Source of the DNA: an uncultured Prevotellaceae bacterium
GTDB taxonomy: Bacteria > Bacteroidota > Bacteroidia > Bacteroidales > Bacteroidaceae
Direction: 5' to 3'
Length of the DNA stretch: 16,339 nt
NCBI GenBank assembly: GCA_937915745.1
Contig: CALGGJ010000077.1
Span: 1 to 16,339, forward strand
In this document: piece after piece, positions 6,942 to 14,798 of the stretch
How positions within the stretch are numbered: position 1 is the stretch's first letter
How the letters are laid out: each line of letters opens with the position of its first letter
Program-made: the position numbers and the translations under genes
Notes under the pieces: model-generated
Told to the model about the DNA's origin: nothing
Database searches by the model: none
The model's input: only the letters and a program-made list of their open reading frames with translations

Positions 6942-8077
6942 AAGATGATGCAATGAAACACGTCGTGGCTTTATGCCTCATGCTCATATCCGCCAACTGT
7001 TACGCACAGCATGTGGCTGTGGCCGACAGCGACTCGACAGTAGTGTTTGAACCAGTATCGTGGCAGGTGGCACAACGACGCAACACCTACGACTGGTTTG
7101 TCTCGCGACAGGCACGAGCGGTAGCCGACAGCATTGTGAAATACCAACTGCCCAGCGGTGGGTGGGTGAAGAACCAAGACTGGGGACTGGGACCCGATGT
7201 CATGTACCTCGAAGAATGTATGGAGACCGGCATCGGTTCGACAATCGACAACGAAGCCACATGTACCGAACTGAGATATTTGGCAAAACTGTACAGATAT
7301 ACCAACATAATAGACTACAGGGTGGCATTCCTCAAGGGCATGGATTATCTGCTCGACATGCAGTATGCCAACGGAGGATGGCCGCAGTTCTACCCATCGC
7401 GCGGCCAGGGACACTATTCCAACCACATTACTTTCAACGACAACGCCATGGTAAACGTCATGCACTTCCTGGCAGAGGTCGCGGCCAATGGCGACCCCTA
7501 CGATATGCTGTGGCTGAAGGACGACCTTCGGAACCGCTGCCGCGAAGCCTACGCAAAGGGCGTGGAATGTATTCTGAACTGTCAAATCGTTGTTGACGGA
7601 CAGCCAACCGTGTGGTGCCAGCAACATGACGAGGGGACCCTCAAGCCGGCACAAGGACGTGCATACGAACTGCCGTCGTTCTGCGGTGCAGGCGAGACAA
7701 CAGCAATTGTAGAACTCCTTCTGGCATTACCCGACACATCCGAGCGTGTGGTTCTGGCCATCGACGGAGCGATACGCTGGCTCGAGAACCACAAAATAGA
7801 GGGCAAGGCCCTTGAAACCTATATCAACAGCCAGGGACAGCCCGACCGACGTGTGGTTGACCGTCCCGGAGCACCGCCTATGTGGGCGCGGTTTTACGAC
7901 CTTATCAATGCCGAACCGCTGTTCTGTGGCCGCGATGGCATACCGAGGAAGAACCTCGAAGACATAGAATACGAGCGACGTAACGGATATTCGTGGTATG
8001 GAAATCAGCCGGAACGACTCATCAAAATATACAACAAATGGGCCGACCAGGTGCTGAGTAAATATATTATCAAATAA
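6938..8077 (+). CDS. Secreted pectate lyase, PL10 family
   Basis: The coupled start at 6938 gives 379 residues, but the ATG at 6953 (residue 6) begins a cleaner signal peptide, MKHVVALCLMLISANCYA, and may be the true start. The mature part is an alpha/alpha toroid of the PL10 type. Conserved blocks are LPSGGWVKNQDW (71-82), TIDNEATCTEL (102-112), NGGWPQFYP (145-153), HITFNDNAMVNVM (163-175) and DRPGAPPMWARFYDL (308-322). By analogy with characterised PL10 enzymes, Arg318 in WARFY is the candidate catalytic base and the acidic residues of the DNEAT/FNDNAM blocks bind calcium and substrate; these assignments were not checked structurally. It cleaves de-esterified homogalacturonan by beta-elimination, outside the cytoplasm. 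It is the last gene of the operon with uxaB. Confidence 0.87.
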   Translation: MKDDAMKHVVALCLMLISANCYAQHVAVADSDSTVVFEPVSWQVAQRRNTYDWFVSRQARAVADSIVKYQLPSGGWVKNQDWGLGPDVMYLEECMETGIGSTIDNEATCTELRYLAKLYRYTNIIDYRVAFLKGMDYLLDMQYANGGWPQFYPSRGQGHYSNHITFNDNAMVNVMHFLAEVAANGDPYDMLWLKDDLRNRCREAYAKGVECILNCQIVVDGQPTVWCQQHDEGTLKPAQGRAYELPSFCGAGETTAIVELLLALPDTSERVVLAIDGAIRWLENHKIEGKALETYINSQGQPDRRVVDRPGAPPMWARFYDLINAEPLFCGRDGIPRKNLEDIEYERRNGYSWYGNQPERLIKIYNKWADQVLSKYIIK

Positions 8078-8119
8078 CACACAAGTTTTTCGACTCCAGA
8101 TACACCTCAATTCCCGACA

Positions 8120-8911
8120 ATGAAACGAAGTAGCGTATATATATTGTCATTGCTGATGCTCAGTCTCACACCTGCATCGTGCAAGATGGGTACAGACGAA
8201 CCGGCACAGGAAGCTGAGACCGACAGTCTTGATGTTGACTCGCTCGGCCTCGAACAGCTCGACTTGTTTGAGGAAGAGACGATTCCCGAGGCAGCCGATG
8301 AATTGTTTGCCGACTTCCTGTACCTCTACACGACGAACGATGAATTCAGGCGGCAGCGCACGGTACGAGGGTTGCATCCGTTTTCTATGAATGCCGAACG
8401 TGCCATGGTGGTAATCTATGAACGCGAAGATGACTTGCTCTTGCAAAAAGACACTACTGCAAGAAATGTGATAATGGAGCAGATTGTGTGGGATGCCGAC
8501 AGCATTTACCGCTTCAACTTCAGCAAGGTTAACGGCCTGTGGACGCTTTCAAGTGTTGAAGGGGTAGATATGTCGAATACTCCAAATGCATCGTTTCTCG
8601 TTTTCCTGCGCGATTTCATTGCCGACTCGCTCTACAGGCAGGAGTCGATACGCCAGCCACTCATCATGAGTTTCTACAGCGAGGAAGACGAAGCAGAGGT
8701 GGAACAAGAGATGCCGCTCAGCGATTGGAACGAGCTGTATGCCGAACTGCCCGATATGAGCGAGACGATATTCAACATAGACTACGGTCAGTCGCTGATA
8801 AGCCAAATACGCAAATCGATGCAACTGCAGGAACTGAGCAACGGCCTGTTCCTGAAGCTGCATTTCGATTTTTCCGACGACCGCTGGCAATTGTTCAAAA
8901 TCGAAAGCTAA
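8120..8911 (+). CDS. DUF4348-type lipoprotein of unknown function
   Basis: The protein has 263 residues. A hydrophobic leader (1-20) ends in TPAS before Cys21, a loose lipobox (Pro at -3 is unusual), so it is probably a lipoprotein. Residues 24-62 are strongly acidic. The rest (DELFADFLYLYTTNDEF at about 60-76, then beta-rich segments with WDADSIYRFNF and the C-terminal FDFSDDRWQLFKIES) resembles DUF4348 proteins of Bacteroidales, for which no function is established. It starts 42 bp after the pectate lyase on the same strand, so read-through is possible, although no own promoter box was recognised. The domain call is from pattern memory. Confidence 0.7.
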   Translation: MKRSSVYILSLLMLSLTPASCKMGTDEPAQEAETDSLDVDSLGLEQLDLFEEETIPEAADELFADFLYLYTTNDEFRRQRTVRGLHPFSMNAERAMVVIYEREDDLLLQKDTTARNVIMEQIVWDADSIYRFNFSKVNGLWTLSSVEGVDMSNTPNASFLVFLRDFIADSLYRQESIRQPLIMSFYSEEDEAEVEQEMPLSDWNELYAELPDMSETIFNIDYGQSLISQIRKSMQLQELSNGLFLKLHFDFSDDRWQLFKIES

Positions 8912-9040
8912 GGCCTTGCTTCATACGTCGTGTGTCTCAGAGTGGTTTTCTGGGGGGCGTATCAGACAGAGCCGTTAGAAAGAATCAGTTCCCGGAGTTG
9001 TAGGAAACGGAGATTTACTATAAGAAAGAGGATATACTAT

Positions 9041-10021
9041 ATGATACAGATACCCAATACATTCCATGTTCATGCTCTTGCACGCCGGATAGTCGAATAT
9101 GAGTCGGTAGATGCATTGGTCGATGTTCTTCCGATGTTGCAGTCGGAACCCTACATGCACATAGGCAGGGGCAGCAATCTGCTGTTTGTCGGCAACTATG
9201 AGGGCACATTGCTCCATAGTCGGATTTGTGATGTTGAAGTTGTAGGTGAAGACACCGATTCAGTGTGTGTGAGGGTTGGTGCAGGCATGTTGTGGGACGA
9301 TTTTGTGGCTTATACCGTGGATAGGGGGTGGAGTGGTGCCGAAAACCTGTCGCTCATTCCTGGCGAGGTGGGTGCCAGTGCCGTGCAGAATATCGGAGCC
9401 TATGGTGCCGAGGTATGCCACATGATAGACAGTGTAGAATGTATCGACCTCCGAACAGGCGAACCACGCACATTCACTGTCCGTGAGTGCCAGTACTCCT
9501 ATCGCAGCAGTGTGTTCAAACACCAGTTTTGGGGGATGTATGCTGTAGTTTATGTAGTTTACCGCCTGTCGAAACACTTCACGCCCCATCTTGGCTACGG
9601 AAACCTTGCATCTCGTTTCACCACTACACCACCCACGCCCACAACCTTGCGTCAGGCAATAATCGATATACGTCGTGCCAAGTTGCCCGACCCTGAGGTC
9701 ACTGGCAATGCGGGGTCGTTCTTCATGAACCCTGTAGTGACCGAGTCGAAGTTCCAATCATTGCTCAGGCAGTATCCGTCGGTGCCGTACTATCGGGTTG
9801 ATGGTGGGGTAAAGATTCCGGCAGGTTGGATGATTGAGCAGTGTGGCTGGAAGGGCCGTTCGCTCCATAGGGCAGCTGTACATGACGTGTCGGCTCTGGT
9901 ACTCATCAATCTTGGTGGAGCCACCGGCGAGGACATCCTCAGCCTGTGCCGTGCAGTGCAGGCCGATGTGAAACGTAAGTTTGATATTGATATCGAGCCC
10001 GAAGTAAACATTGTCAGTTAG
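9041..10021 (+). CDS. murB: UDP-N-acetylenolpyruvoylglucosamine reductase
   Basis: The protein has 326 residues and the full MurB pattern: FAD-binding GRGSNLL (42-48), IPGEVGASAVQNIGAYGAEV (106-125), YRSSVFK (154-160), GNAGSFFMNP (222-231) and KIPAGWMIEQCGWKG (258-272). The catalytic trio is Arg155, Ser226 (general acid) and Glu321 in PEVNIVS. The frame is open upstream to 8930, but homology begins at the ATG at 9041. The length and the YRxSxFK insertion fit the type I enzyme. It reduces the enolpyruvyl group of UDP-GlcNAc-enolpyruvate to UDP-MurNAc in the cytoplasm. The 129 bp upstream show no clear TAnnTTTG. The stop codon overlaps the first base of a 9-bp repeat array. Confidence 0.95.
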   Translation: MIQIPNTFHVHALARRIVEYESVDALVDVLPMLQSEPYMHIGRGSNLLFVGNYEGTLLHSRICDVEVVGEDTDSVCVRVGAGMLWDDFVAYTVDRGWSGAENLSLIPGEVGASAVQNIGAYGAEVCHMIDSVECIDLRTGEPRTFTVRECQYSYRSSVFKHQFWGMYAVVYVVYRLSKHFTPHLGYGNLASRFTTTPPTPTTLRQAIIDIRRAKLPDPEVTGNAGSFFMNPVVTESKFQSLLRQYPSVPYYRVDGGVKIPAGWMIEQCGWKGRSLHRAAVHDVSALVLINLGGATGEDILSLCRAVQADVKRKFDIDIEPEVNIVS

Positions 10022-10065
10022 ATGACTCTGATAACTCTGATTACCATGATTACTTCGATTACTTT
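10021..10065 (+). repeat. Degenerate 9-bp tandem repeat, five copies
   Basis: The units are gatgactct, gataactct, gattaccat, gattacttc and gattacttt. The array begins at the last base of the murB stop codon and leads into a near-match promoter box, TTACTTTG (10059-10066), for the next gene. It may be slippage-derived. Confidence 0.65.
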
Positions 10066-10105
10066 GAAACTTAATTACAGTTACTGATATTTTTCGATTT
10101 TGACC

Positions 10106-10912
10106 ATGAGACTGACAATACTTGGCAGTGGGACCAGCGGCGGAGTGCCGCAGATAGCGTGCAGGTGTGCCACATGTGTGAGTCGTGACCCGCGCGACCA
10201 TCGGTTTCGCACTTCGGCTCTTGTCGAGCATGCAGGCACCGCTATCCTGCTCGACTGCGGTCCCGATTTTCGGGAGCAGATGCTGGCATTGCAGCGGTTT
10301 CCACATATCGATGCCATTTTCATTACTCACGAACATTTCGACCACGTCGGAGGAATTGACGATATACGTCCTGGAATACTCTTTGGCGATATCACCATAT
10401 ATGCAGAAAAGGTTGTTATCGACGACCTTATGCAGCGAATCCCTTATTGCTTCACCCCGCCCGAGCGGCGATACCCAGGTGTGCCGGCAATAACGCTCAG
10501 CAAGATCGAGCCACATGTGGCAGTGAAAATCGGAAGTCTCATAGTCACGCCCATACGTGTGATGCACGGGAAACTGCCCATCGTAGGGTTCCGTATCGAG
10601 GTAGTTGGCAGCAACGCCGGTGCATCTGACGGCAACATCTCAACGCTTGCATACATCACCGACATGAAATCTATGCCCGACACCGAGTGGGCATACCTCA
10701 ACGATGTTGATACGCTCGTGGTGAATGCCCTCCACTATCGCCCTCATCCCACACATCAGACTGTCGATGATGCCATAGATTTTGCACGTCGTGTAGGTGC
10801 TTGCCAGACTTTTTTCGTACACATGAGCCACTTTGTGCTGCCGCATGACGAGGCTGAGGCGCAGTTGCCCCCTGACATGCATTTCGCATACGATGGTCTT
10901 GTGGTGGAATAG
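10106..10912 (+). CDS. MBL-fold metallo-hydrolase, PhnP-like
   Basis: The protein has 268 residues, starting at the ATG at 10106 (a TTG two codons earlier is less likely). The metallo-beta-lactamase motif THEHFDH is at 74-80, with further ligands His154 (VMHGK), Asp186 (ITDMK) and a distal His242 (HMSH). The N-terminal GSGTSGGVP (8-16) followed by Cys19, Cys21 and Cys24 matches the second, structural zinc site of PhnP phosphodiesterase. PhnP opens 5-phosphoribosyl 1,2-cyclic phosphate. No phn operon is nearby and the relatives are broad, so the substrate here is open; a general cyclic-nucleotide or cyclic-phosphate diesterase is plausible. A weak promoter box overlaps the 9-bp repeats 40 nt upstream. 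The gene converges on the GH3 gene across a 408-bp repeat region. Confidence 0.85.
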   Translation: MRLTILGSGTSGGVPQIACRCATCVSRDPRDHRFRTSALVEHAGTAILLDCGPDFREQMLALQRFPHIDAIFITHEHFDHVGGIDDIRPGILFGDITIYAEKVVIDDLMQRIPYCFTPPERRYPGVPAITLSKIEPHVAVKIGSLIVTPIRVMHGKLPIVGFRIEVVGSNAGASDGNISTLAYITDMKSMPDTEWAYLNDVDTLVVNALHYRPHPTHQTVDDAIDFARRVGACQTFFVHMSHFVLPHDEAEAQLPPDMHFAYDGLVVE

Positions 10913-11010
10913 ATGCCAAGGCTGTGTGAGGATGTGTCAAAATGAATGGAATGCGCTTGCGCGCAGAAATCCGACAAATCTGTTCAAATCTAACAAAATA
11001 GTAATGTTAT

Positions 11011-11210
11011 ACACGTTTCGTATGTATAAGTTTCATATGTATAAGTTTCATATTTGTAAATTACGTATTGGATACACTCCTGCGCTTCGCTCCGTCGGTA
11101 TGACAGGCAGGCAGGTTGCTGTAGGATAGCAAAGTTTTTCTATATAGAACGACATTCCTTTGAAGTCATACCGACGGAGGTATGAAATACCGTAGGAGCA
11201 TATCTGCATA
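11011..11210. repeat. Fold-back (MITE-like) element, copy B
   Basis: The inner left arm 11071-11104 (gatacactcctgcgc ... tcggtatgac) is complementary, with a few bulges, to the right arm 11165-11204 (gtcataccgacggag ... gcatatc). The roughly 60-bp centre is nearly the same as in copy C. The outer left flank shares acacgtttcgtatgtata with copy C and carries an extra 15-bp tandem unit (11021-11035 and 11036-11050). No ORF of its own. It lies in the gap between converging genes, 98 bp after the metallo-hydrolase stop. Confidence 0.8.
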
Positions 11211-11217
11211 CTATTTT

Positions 11218-11270
11218 AAGTTACATATTGGATACACTCCTGCGCTTCGCTCCGTCGGTATGACAGACGG
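11218..11270. repeat. Fold-back element, partial copy B2 (left arm only)
   Basis: 11221-11264 repeats 11061-11104 of copy B with one base change in the first ten bases, in direct orientation and exactly 160 bp away. No right arm follows; the next 40 bp lead into the 19-bp sequence at 11304-11322. It is either a truncated insertion or a partial tandem duplication of copy B. Confidence 0.75.
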
Positions 11271-11303
11271 AAAATAAGTTACATATATAAAATCATCAAG
11301 ACG

Positions 11304-11322
11304 CTAATGACCGATTTGGGTT
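11304..11322. repeat. 19-bp dispersed repeat (second copy; first at 120-138)
   Basis: ctaatgaccgatttgggtt occurs at both places without a mismatch. In both cases it lies within 45 bp of a fold-back element. Here its last two bases are part of the stop codon of the GH3 gene. Confidence 0.75.
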
Positions 11323-13477
11323 AGACCTTTATTTTCACTTTACCTTGTATGTCGCGACTCGAAGTGCCTACGTAGGCAGTGAATGTACCAGGCTCGAGTC
11401 GCCACGAATGTGCCGCTTCGTCGTAGAATTTCAAGTCGGCATCATCGATGGTGAAACTCACGGTTTGTGTCTCGCCTGGCTCAAGGCTTACCTTCTTGAA
11501 GTGTTTCAGTTCTTTGAGTGGACGCAGCACCGATGCCTTGTCGTCGCCTATGTAGAGCTGTACCACCTCTTTGCCTGCGCGGTTGCCGGTGTTGCTGATG
11601 GTAGCGGTCACGGTGCGCCCACCTGTCAGTTTCACTCCTGATATGCTGAATGTGGTGTAGCTGAGTCCGTAGCCAAATGGGAAGAGCACCTGCATCTTCT
11701 TTGTGTCGTACCAGCGGTAGCCCACCAGTATGTCTTCCTTATAGATTTCTGTTCCGTCAACTCCCGGATATGCCTCTGCACTAAACGCGTGTGCAGGACT
11801 GTCGGCGAGCCGCAGTGGATAGGTAAATGGCAGTTTTCCGCTCGGACATACGACGCCCGATATGATGTCGGCAATGATGTCGCCTGCATCGCTGCCCAGA
11901 TACCATGCGTGTAGGATTGCTGGCATGCGGCTCACGTGTGGCAGGGCTACTGCGTTACCGCTCATAAGCACCGTAATCATGCGGGGATTGACGTTGAGCA
12001 GGGCTTCGATGAGTTTATCCTGGGAGTAGGGGAGCGACATGTCTTTGCGGTCGCTGCCTTCACAGTCTTGCCCTCCTTCTTTGTTGAGCCCGCCGACATA
12101 TATGATGAGGTCGGCCTGATGTGCCAGACGTACAGCCTCATCCAGCAACAGGCTGTTTTGGCGTTCGTCGGTACTGTACCCCTGTGCGTAGGTCAGTTTG
12201 TCACCATAGAGTGAGGTGAGTGCCTGTAACACCGATGTCTCGTGTTGTGGGTTAAGCTCCGACGATTGACCTCCATGCGATAGTATTCTGTTTGCATTGT
12301 CGCCCACCAGTAGTATGCGGTTATAATTGTGTGCATCTACAGGCAGCAGCGGCGCATTGCCCACTTTGTTGTTTTGCAGCAATACCACTCCCTCGCTTCC
12401 TATCTGGCGTACGATGCGCGAGTGTGCGGCAAAGTCCTGGTTGCCGAAATCGGTGCGTCCGTTCATCGATGTACGGAATATGAGCCGCAACACACGGCGT
12501 ACCTTGTCGGTCAGCAGGCTTTCGGGATATGTGCCGTTGCGAAGTGCATGGAGAAAGTCGAGTCCCAGGTAGCTGTCGTCAAATCTGAACTGCCGGCCGT
12601 TTATACCCTTGTCGGGACGATTGGATGTACCCATCTCGATGTCGAGTCCGTTATATGCTGCCTCACGGGCGTTGTGAGTACCATCCCAATCGCTCAGCAC
12701 CGCCCCGTCGAAACCCCATTCACCCTTCAATATCTCTTGCAGGGTGTAGTGGTTGTGACATGCATGTGTGCCGCGCACCTTATTGTACGCTCCCATGAGC
12801 GACCACACGCCGGCCTCCTCTACAGCCGCTTTGAATGCAGGCAGATATATTTCGCGCAGAGCCCGTTCGCTCACCTCTACGTTCACAGACATGCGGTTGG
12901 TCTCTTGGTTGTTGAGGCAGAAGTGTTTCACACAACTGGCCACTCCCATGCTCTGCACTCCTTTGATATAAGGCACGCACATGCGCGAGGTAAGAAGCGG
13001 GTCTTCGCCCATGTATTCGAAGTTGCGGCCACACAGCGGAGTGCGATATATGTTGACACCAGGGCCTAACATCACTTGCTTGTTGCGGTAGCGTGCCTCT
13101 TCGCCGACACCCCGGCCATATTGGTATGCCAGCTCCTCGTTCCATGTGGCAGCAAGGCATGTGAGCGACGGGAAGGCTGTGCACGAGTCGGTTTCCCACC
13201 CTGCATGACCCCATCCGGCCCATTGCATCTCGTAGCGGACACCGTGGGGGCCATCGCTCGACCAGAGGCCCGGAATACCCAGACGCGGCACACCGTTCGA
13301 ATAAAACTTGCCCTGAGCATGGCACAGACGTACTTTCTCTTCAAGTGTCATCCTGCTCAATGCGTCGTCGATACGCTCTTCTATAGGTCTTGTAGGGTCC
13401 AGATAGGCTGGAACCGGCTGCGCACCCGAAAGGATGCACACACATGCTGTAATGATTGTCGTAAGAAATCTTTTCAT
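11321..13477 (-). CDS. Secreted GH3 beta-glycosidase
   Basis: The protein has 718 residues with a signal peptide (1-19 or 1-24, cut near SGA-QP or PVPA). Domain 1 (about 30-335) is the GH3 barrel with substrate-binding SSDGPHG (73-79), VKHF (183-186) and nucleophile Asp263 in LSDWDGTH. Domain 2 (about 355-580) is the alpha/beta sandwich with the candidate acid/base Glu473 in DCEGSDR. A fibronectin-III-like domain (about 610-718) ends the protein. By family it is a beta-glucosidase or beta-xylosidase; the sequence does not decide which sugar is removed. It acts in the periplasm on oligosaccharides released by other enzymes. It stands alone with its own -7 box and diverges from nif3. Confidence 0.9.
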   Translation of the reverse strand: MKRFLTTIITACVCILSGAQPVPAYLDPTRPIEERIDDALSRMTLEEKVRLCHAQGKFYSNGVPRLGIPGLWSSDGPHGVRYEMQWAGWGHAGWETDSCTAFPSLTCLAATWNEELAYQYGRGVGEEARYRNKQVMLGPGVNIYRTPLCGRNFEYMGEDPLLTSRMCVPYIKGVQSMGVASCVKHFCLNNQETNRMSVNVEVSERALREIYLPAFKAAVEEAGVWSLMGAYNKVRGTHACHNHYTLQEILKGEWGFDGAVLSDWDGTHNAREAAYNGLDIEMGTSNRPDKGINGRQFRFDDSYLGLDFLHALRNGTYPESLLTDKVRRVLRLIFRTSMNGRTDFGNQDFAAHSRIVRQIGSEGVVLLQNNKVGNAPLLPVDAHNYNRILLVGDNANRILSHGGQSSELNPQHETSVLQALTSLYGDKLTYAQGYSTDERQNSLLLDEAVRLAHQADLIIYVGGLNKEGGQDCEGSDRKDMSLPYSQDKLIEALLNVNPRMITVLMSGNAVALPHVSRMPAILHAWYLGSDAGDIIADIISGVVCPSGKLPFTYPLRLADSPAHAFSAEAYPGVDGTEIYKEDILVGYRWYDTKKMQVLFPFGYGLSYTTFSISGVKLTGGRTVTATISNTGNRAGKEVVQLYIGDDKASVLRPLKELKHFKKVSLEPGETQTVSFTIDDADLKFYDEAAHSWRLEPGTFTAYVGTSSRDIQGKVKIKV

Positions 13478-13507
13478 CTTTTGTCTTCTTTATTGTTGTA
13501 TCATGGG

Positions 13508-13515
13508 CAAAGGTA
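13508..13515 (-). promoter_or_regulatory. Bacteroidales -7 promoter box for the GH3 gene
   Basis: Read on the minus strand this is TACCTTTG. Its last base is 31 nt upstream of the ATG at 13477. It shares the divergent control region 13478-13671 with nif3. Confidence 0.65.
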
Positions 13516-13654
13516 ATAATAAATCGTGAATGATACATACAAAACAGCACGTAAATGACAGCAAAAATGCAAAAATGGTTGTCTGTCAGCATAAAATCGG
13601 TGTTGCGAAGATAAAATACTGGGCATTCATACCCGTTTATTCAAATTATTTGCC

Positions 13655-13662
13655 TACCTTTG
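13655..13662 (+). promoter_or_regulatory. Bacteroidales -7 promoter box almost abutting the nif3 start
   Basis: TACCTTTG is an exact TAnnTTTG match, and its final G is only 10 nt before the A of the nif3 ATG at 13672. If used, the transcript would have a leader of about 3-6 nt. Confidence 0.6.
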
Positions 13663-13671
13663 CAACCAGTT

Positions 13672-14487
13672 ATGAAAATCAGGGAAATTATTGATGCCCT
13701 TGAAGACTTTGCACCTCTCGCCCTGCAAGACGGATTCGATAATGCCGGACTGCAGATTGGACTGCCGGGAGATGTGGATGCTACAGGGGTATTGTTGTGT
13801 TTAGACATCACGGAAGATGTCATTGACGAGGCAGTGGCTCATGGTTGCAACATGATAGTGAGCCACCATCCCTTGCTGTTCCACCCTGTGAAGCAGATTT
13901 CGGGACGCGACTATACAGAGCGAACCATCATCAGTGCAGTCAAACACGATATAACCATATACTCGGCTCATACCAACCTCGACAACGCCCCGGGCGGAGT
14001 ATGCTGCCGTATGGCCGAAAAGCTGTCGCTGACCGACCTCGGCTGGCTCGAACCCAAGACCGGCACCGACGGAGGGAGCGGCATCGTAGGCATGCTGGCT
14101 GAACCCATGAGTCCCGATGACTTCATCAGCCATGTAGGCACCGTGTTCGGGTTTGACCATCTGCACCACAACCTTTGGAACGGAACCGCCGTAAGGCGAG
14201 TGGCATTATGCGGAGGTGCCGGTGCATTCCTCATCCCACAAGCTGTGGCAGCCGGAGCCGATGCGTTCATCACCGGAGAGATAGGATACCACCGATTCTT
14301 CGGACATGAGGCAGACTTGCTGCTTGTAGAACTCGGCCACTACGAGAGCGAGCAATACACCACAGAGATACTGCACGAGGTTATAAACCATGCATTCCCC
14401 CATCTCAGGCTGATTGAAACCAAAGTAAGGACCAACCCCATATACAGTCCTGCACACCGCCACGTTTCCCCTCCCGAAAAAAACTGA
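13672..14487 (+). CDS. Nif3-like dinuclear metal centre protein
   Basis: The protein has 271 residues and the NIF3/YbgI fold. Metal ligands are visible as His65 and His66 (VSHHP), Asp104 (TNLDNAPGG), His223 and Glu227 (GHYESE). The N-terminal EDFAPLALQDGFDNAGLQIG is the usual family opening, which favours the ATG at 13672 over the TTG at 13660 that lies inside the promoter box. The protein is of the short type, without the extra PII-like domain found in roughly 365-residue relatives. The family forms toroidal hexamers, and its reaction is unsettled (often labelled GTP cyclohydrolase 1 type 2). In Bacteroidetes it is commonly followed by a zinc-ribbon gene, as here, but 321 bp now separate the two. 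Confidence 0.9.
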   Translation: MKIREIIDALEDFAPLALQDGFDNAGLQIGLPGDVDATGVLLCLDITEDVIDEAVAHGCNMIVSHHPLLFHPVKQISGRDYTERTIISAVKHDITIYSAHTNLDNAPGGVCCRMAEKLSLTDLGWLEPKTGTDGGSGIVGMLAEPMSPDDFISHVGTVFGFDHLHHNLWNGTAVRRVALCGGAGAFLIPQAVAAGADAFITGEIGYHRFFGHEADLLLVELGHYESEQYTTEILHEVINHAFPHLRLIETKVRTNPIYSPAHRHVSPPEKN

Positions 14488-14525
14488 TTACCCAGACTGG
14501 CTGAAGGATGTCCGTAAAACAGACG

Positions 14526-14544
14526 ATAATTGATAATATAATAA
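14526..14544 (+). repeat. 19-bp direct repeat flanking fold-back copy C, left copy
   Basis: ataattgataatataataa is repeated exactly at 14780-14798. The two copies bracket the fold-back element at 14553-14758 and are AT-only apart from one G. Confidence 0.75.
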
Positions 14545-14552
14545 GTGATAAT

Positions 14553-14758
14553 ACATGTTTCGTATGTATAGGTTTCATACTGTTTATAGGTTACATATCA
14601 GATACACTCCTGCGCTTCGCTCCGTCGGTATGACAGGGCGGCAGGTTGCTGCAAGATAGCACAGTTTTCTATAGAGAACGACATTCCATTGGAGTCATAC
14701 CGACGGAGGTATGAAATACCATAGGAGCGTATCTGCATATGAAACATATACTTGCGAA
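14553..14758. repeat. Fold-back (MITE-like) element, copy C
   Basis: This is the best-preserved copy. The left arm 14601-14634 pairs with the right arm 14694-14733. The outer flanks are also related in inverted orientation (ttacatatcagatac on the left; gtatctgcatatgaaac on the right), so the terminal inverted repeats are about 45-60 bp. The centre (14635-14693) closely matches copy B. No ORF, so it would be mobilised in trans if at all. It fills most of the gap between nif3 and the zinc-ribbon gene; with the AT-rich flanks, 14488-14808 contains no gene. Confidence 0.82.
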
Positions 14759-14779
14759 TCTTGAATAACTGATAATTAA

Positions 14780-14798
14780 ATAATTGATAATATAATAA
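14780..14798 (+). repeat. 19-bp direct repeat flanking fold-back copy C, right copy
   Basis: This is identical to 14526-14544. It ends 10 bp before the ATG of the zinc-ribbon gene, so it is also that gene's leader. Confidence 0.75.

Noticed and set aside
4282..8077. Opposite GC skew of the uxaB operon as a sign of inversion or transfer
   Set aside because: Hand counts on single 60-base lines were inconsistent (C excess at 5281 and 7381, none at 6301, G excess at 4501), so no claim is justified.
13660..13671. TTG start four codons upstream of nif3 (with similar TTG starts for trmN6 at 4141 and the metallo-hydrolase at 10100)
   Set aside because: For nif3 and trmN6 the TTG lies within the -7 promoter box. 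In all three cases the family N-terminus begins at the later ATG.
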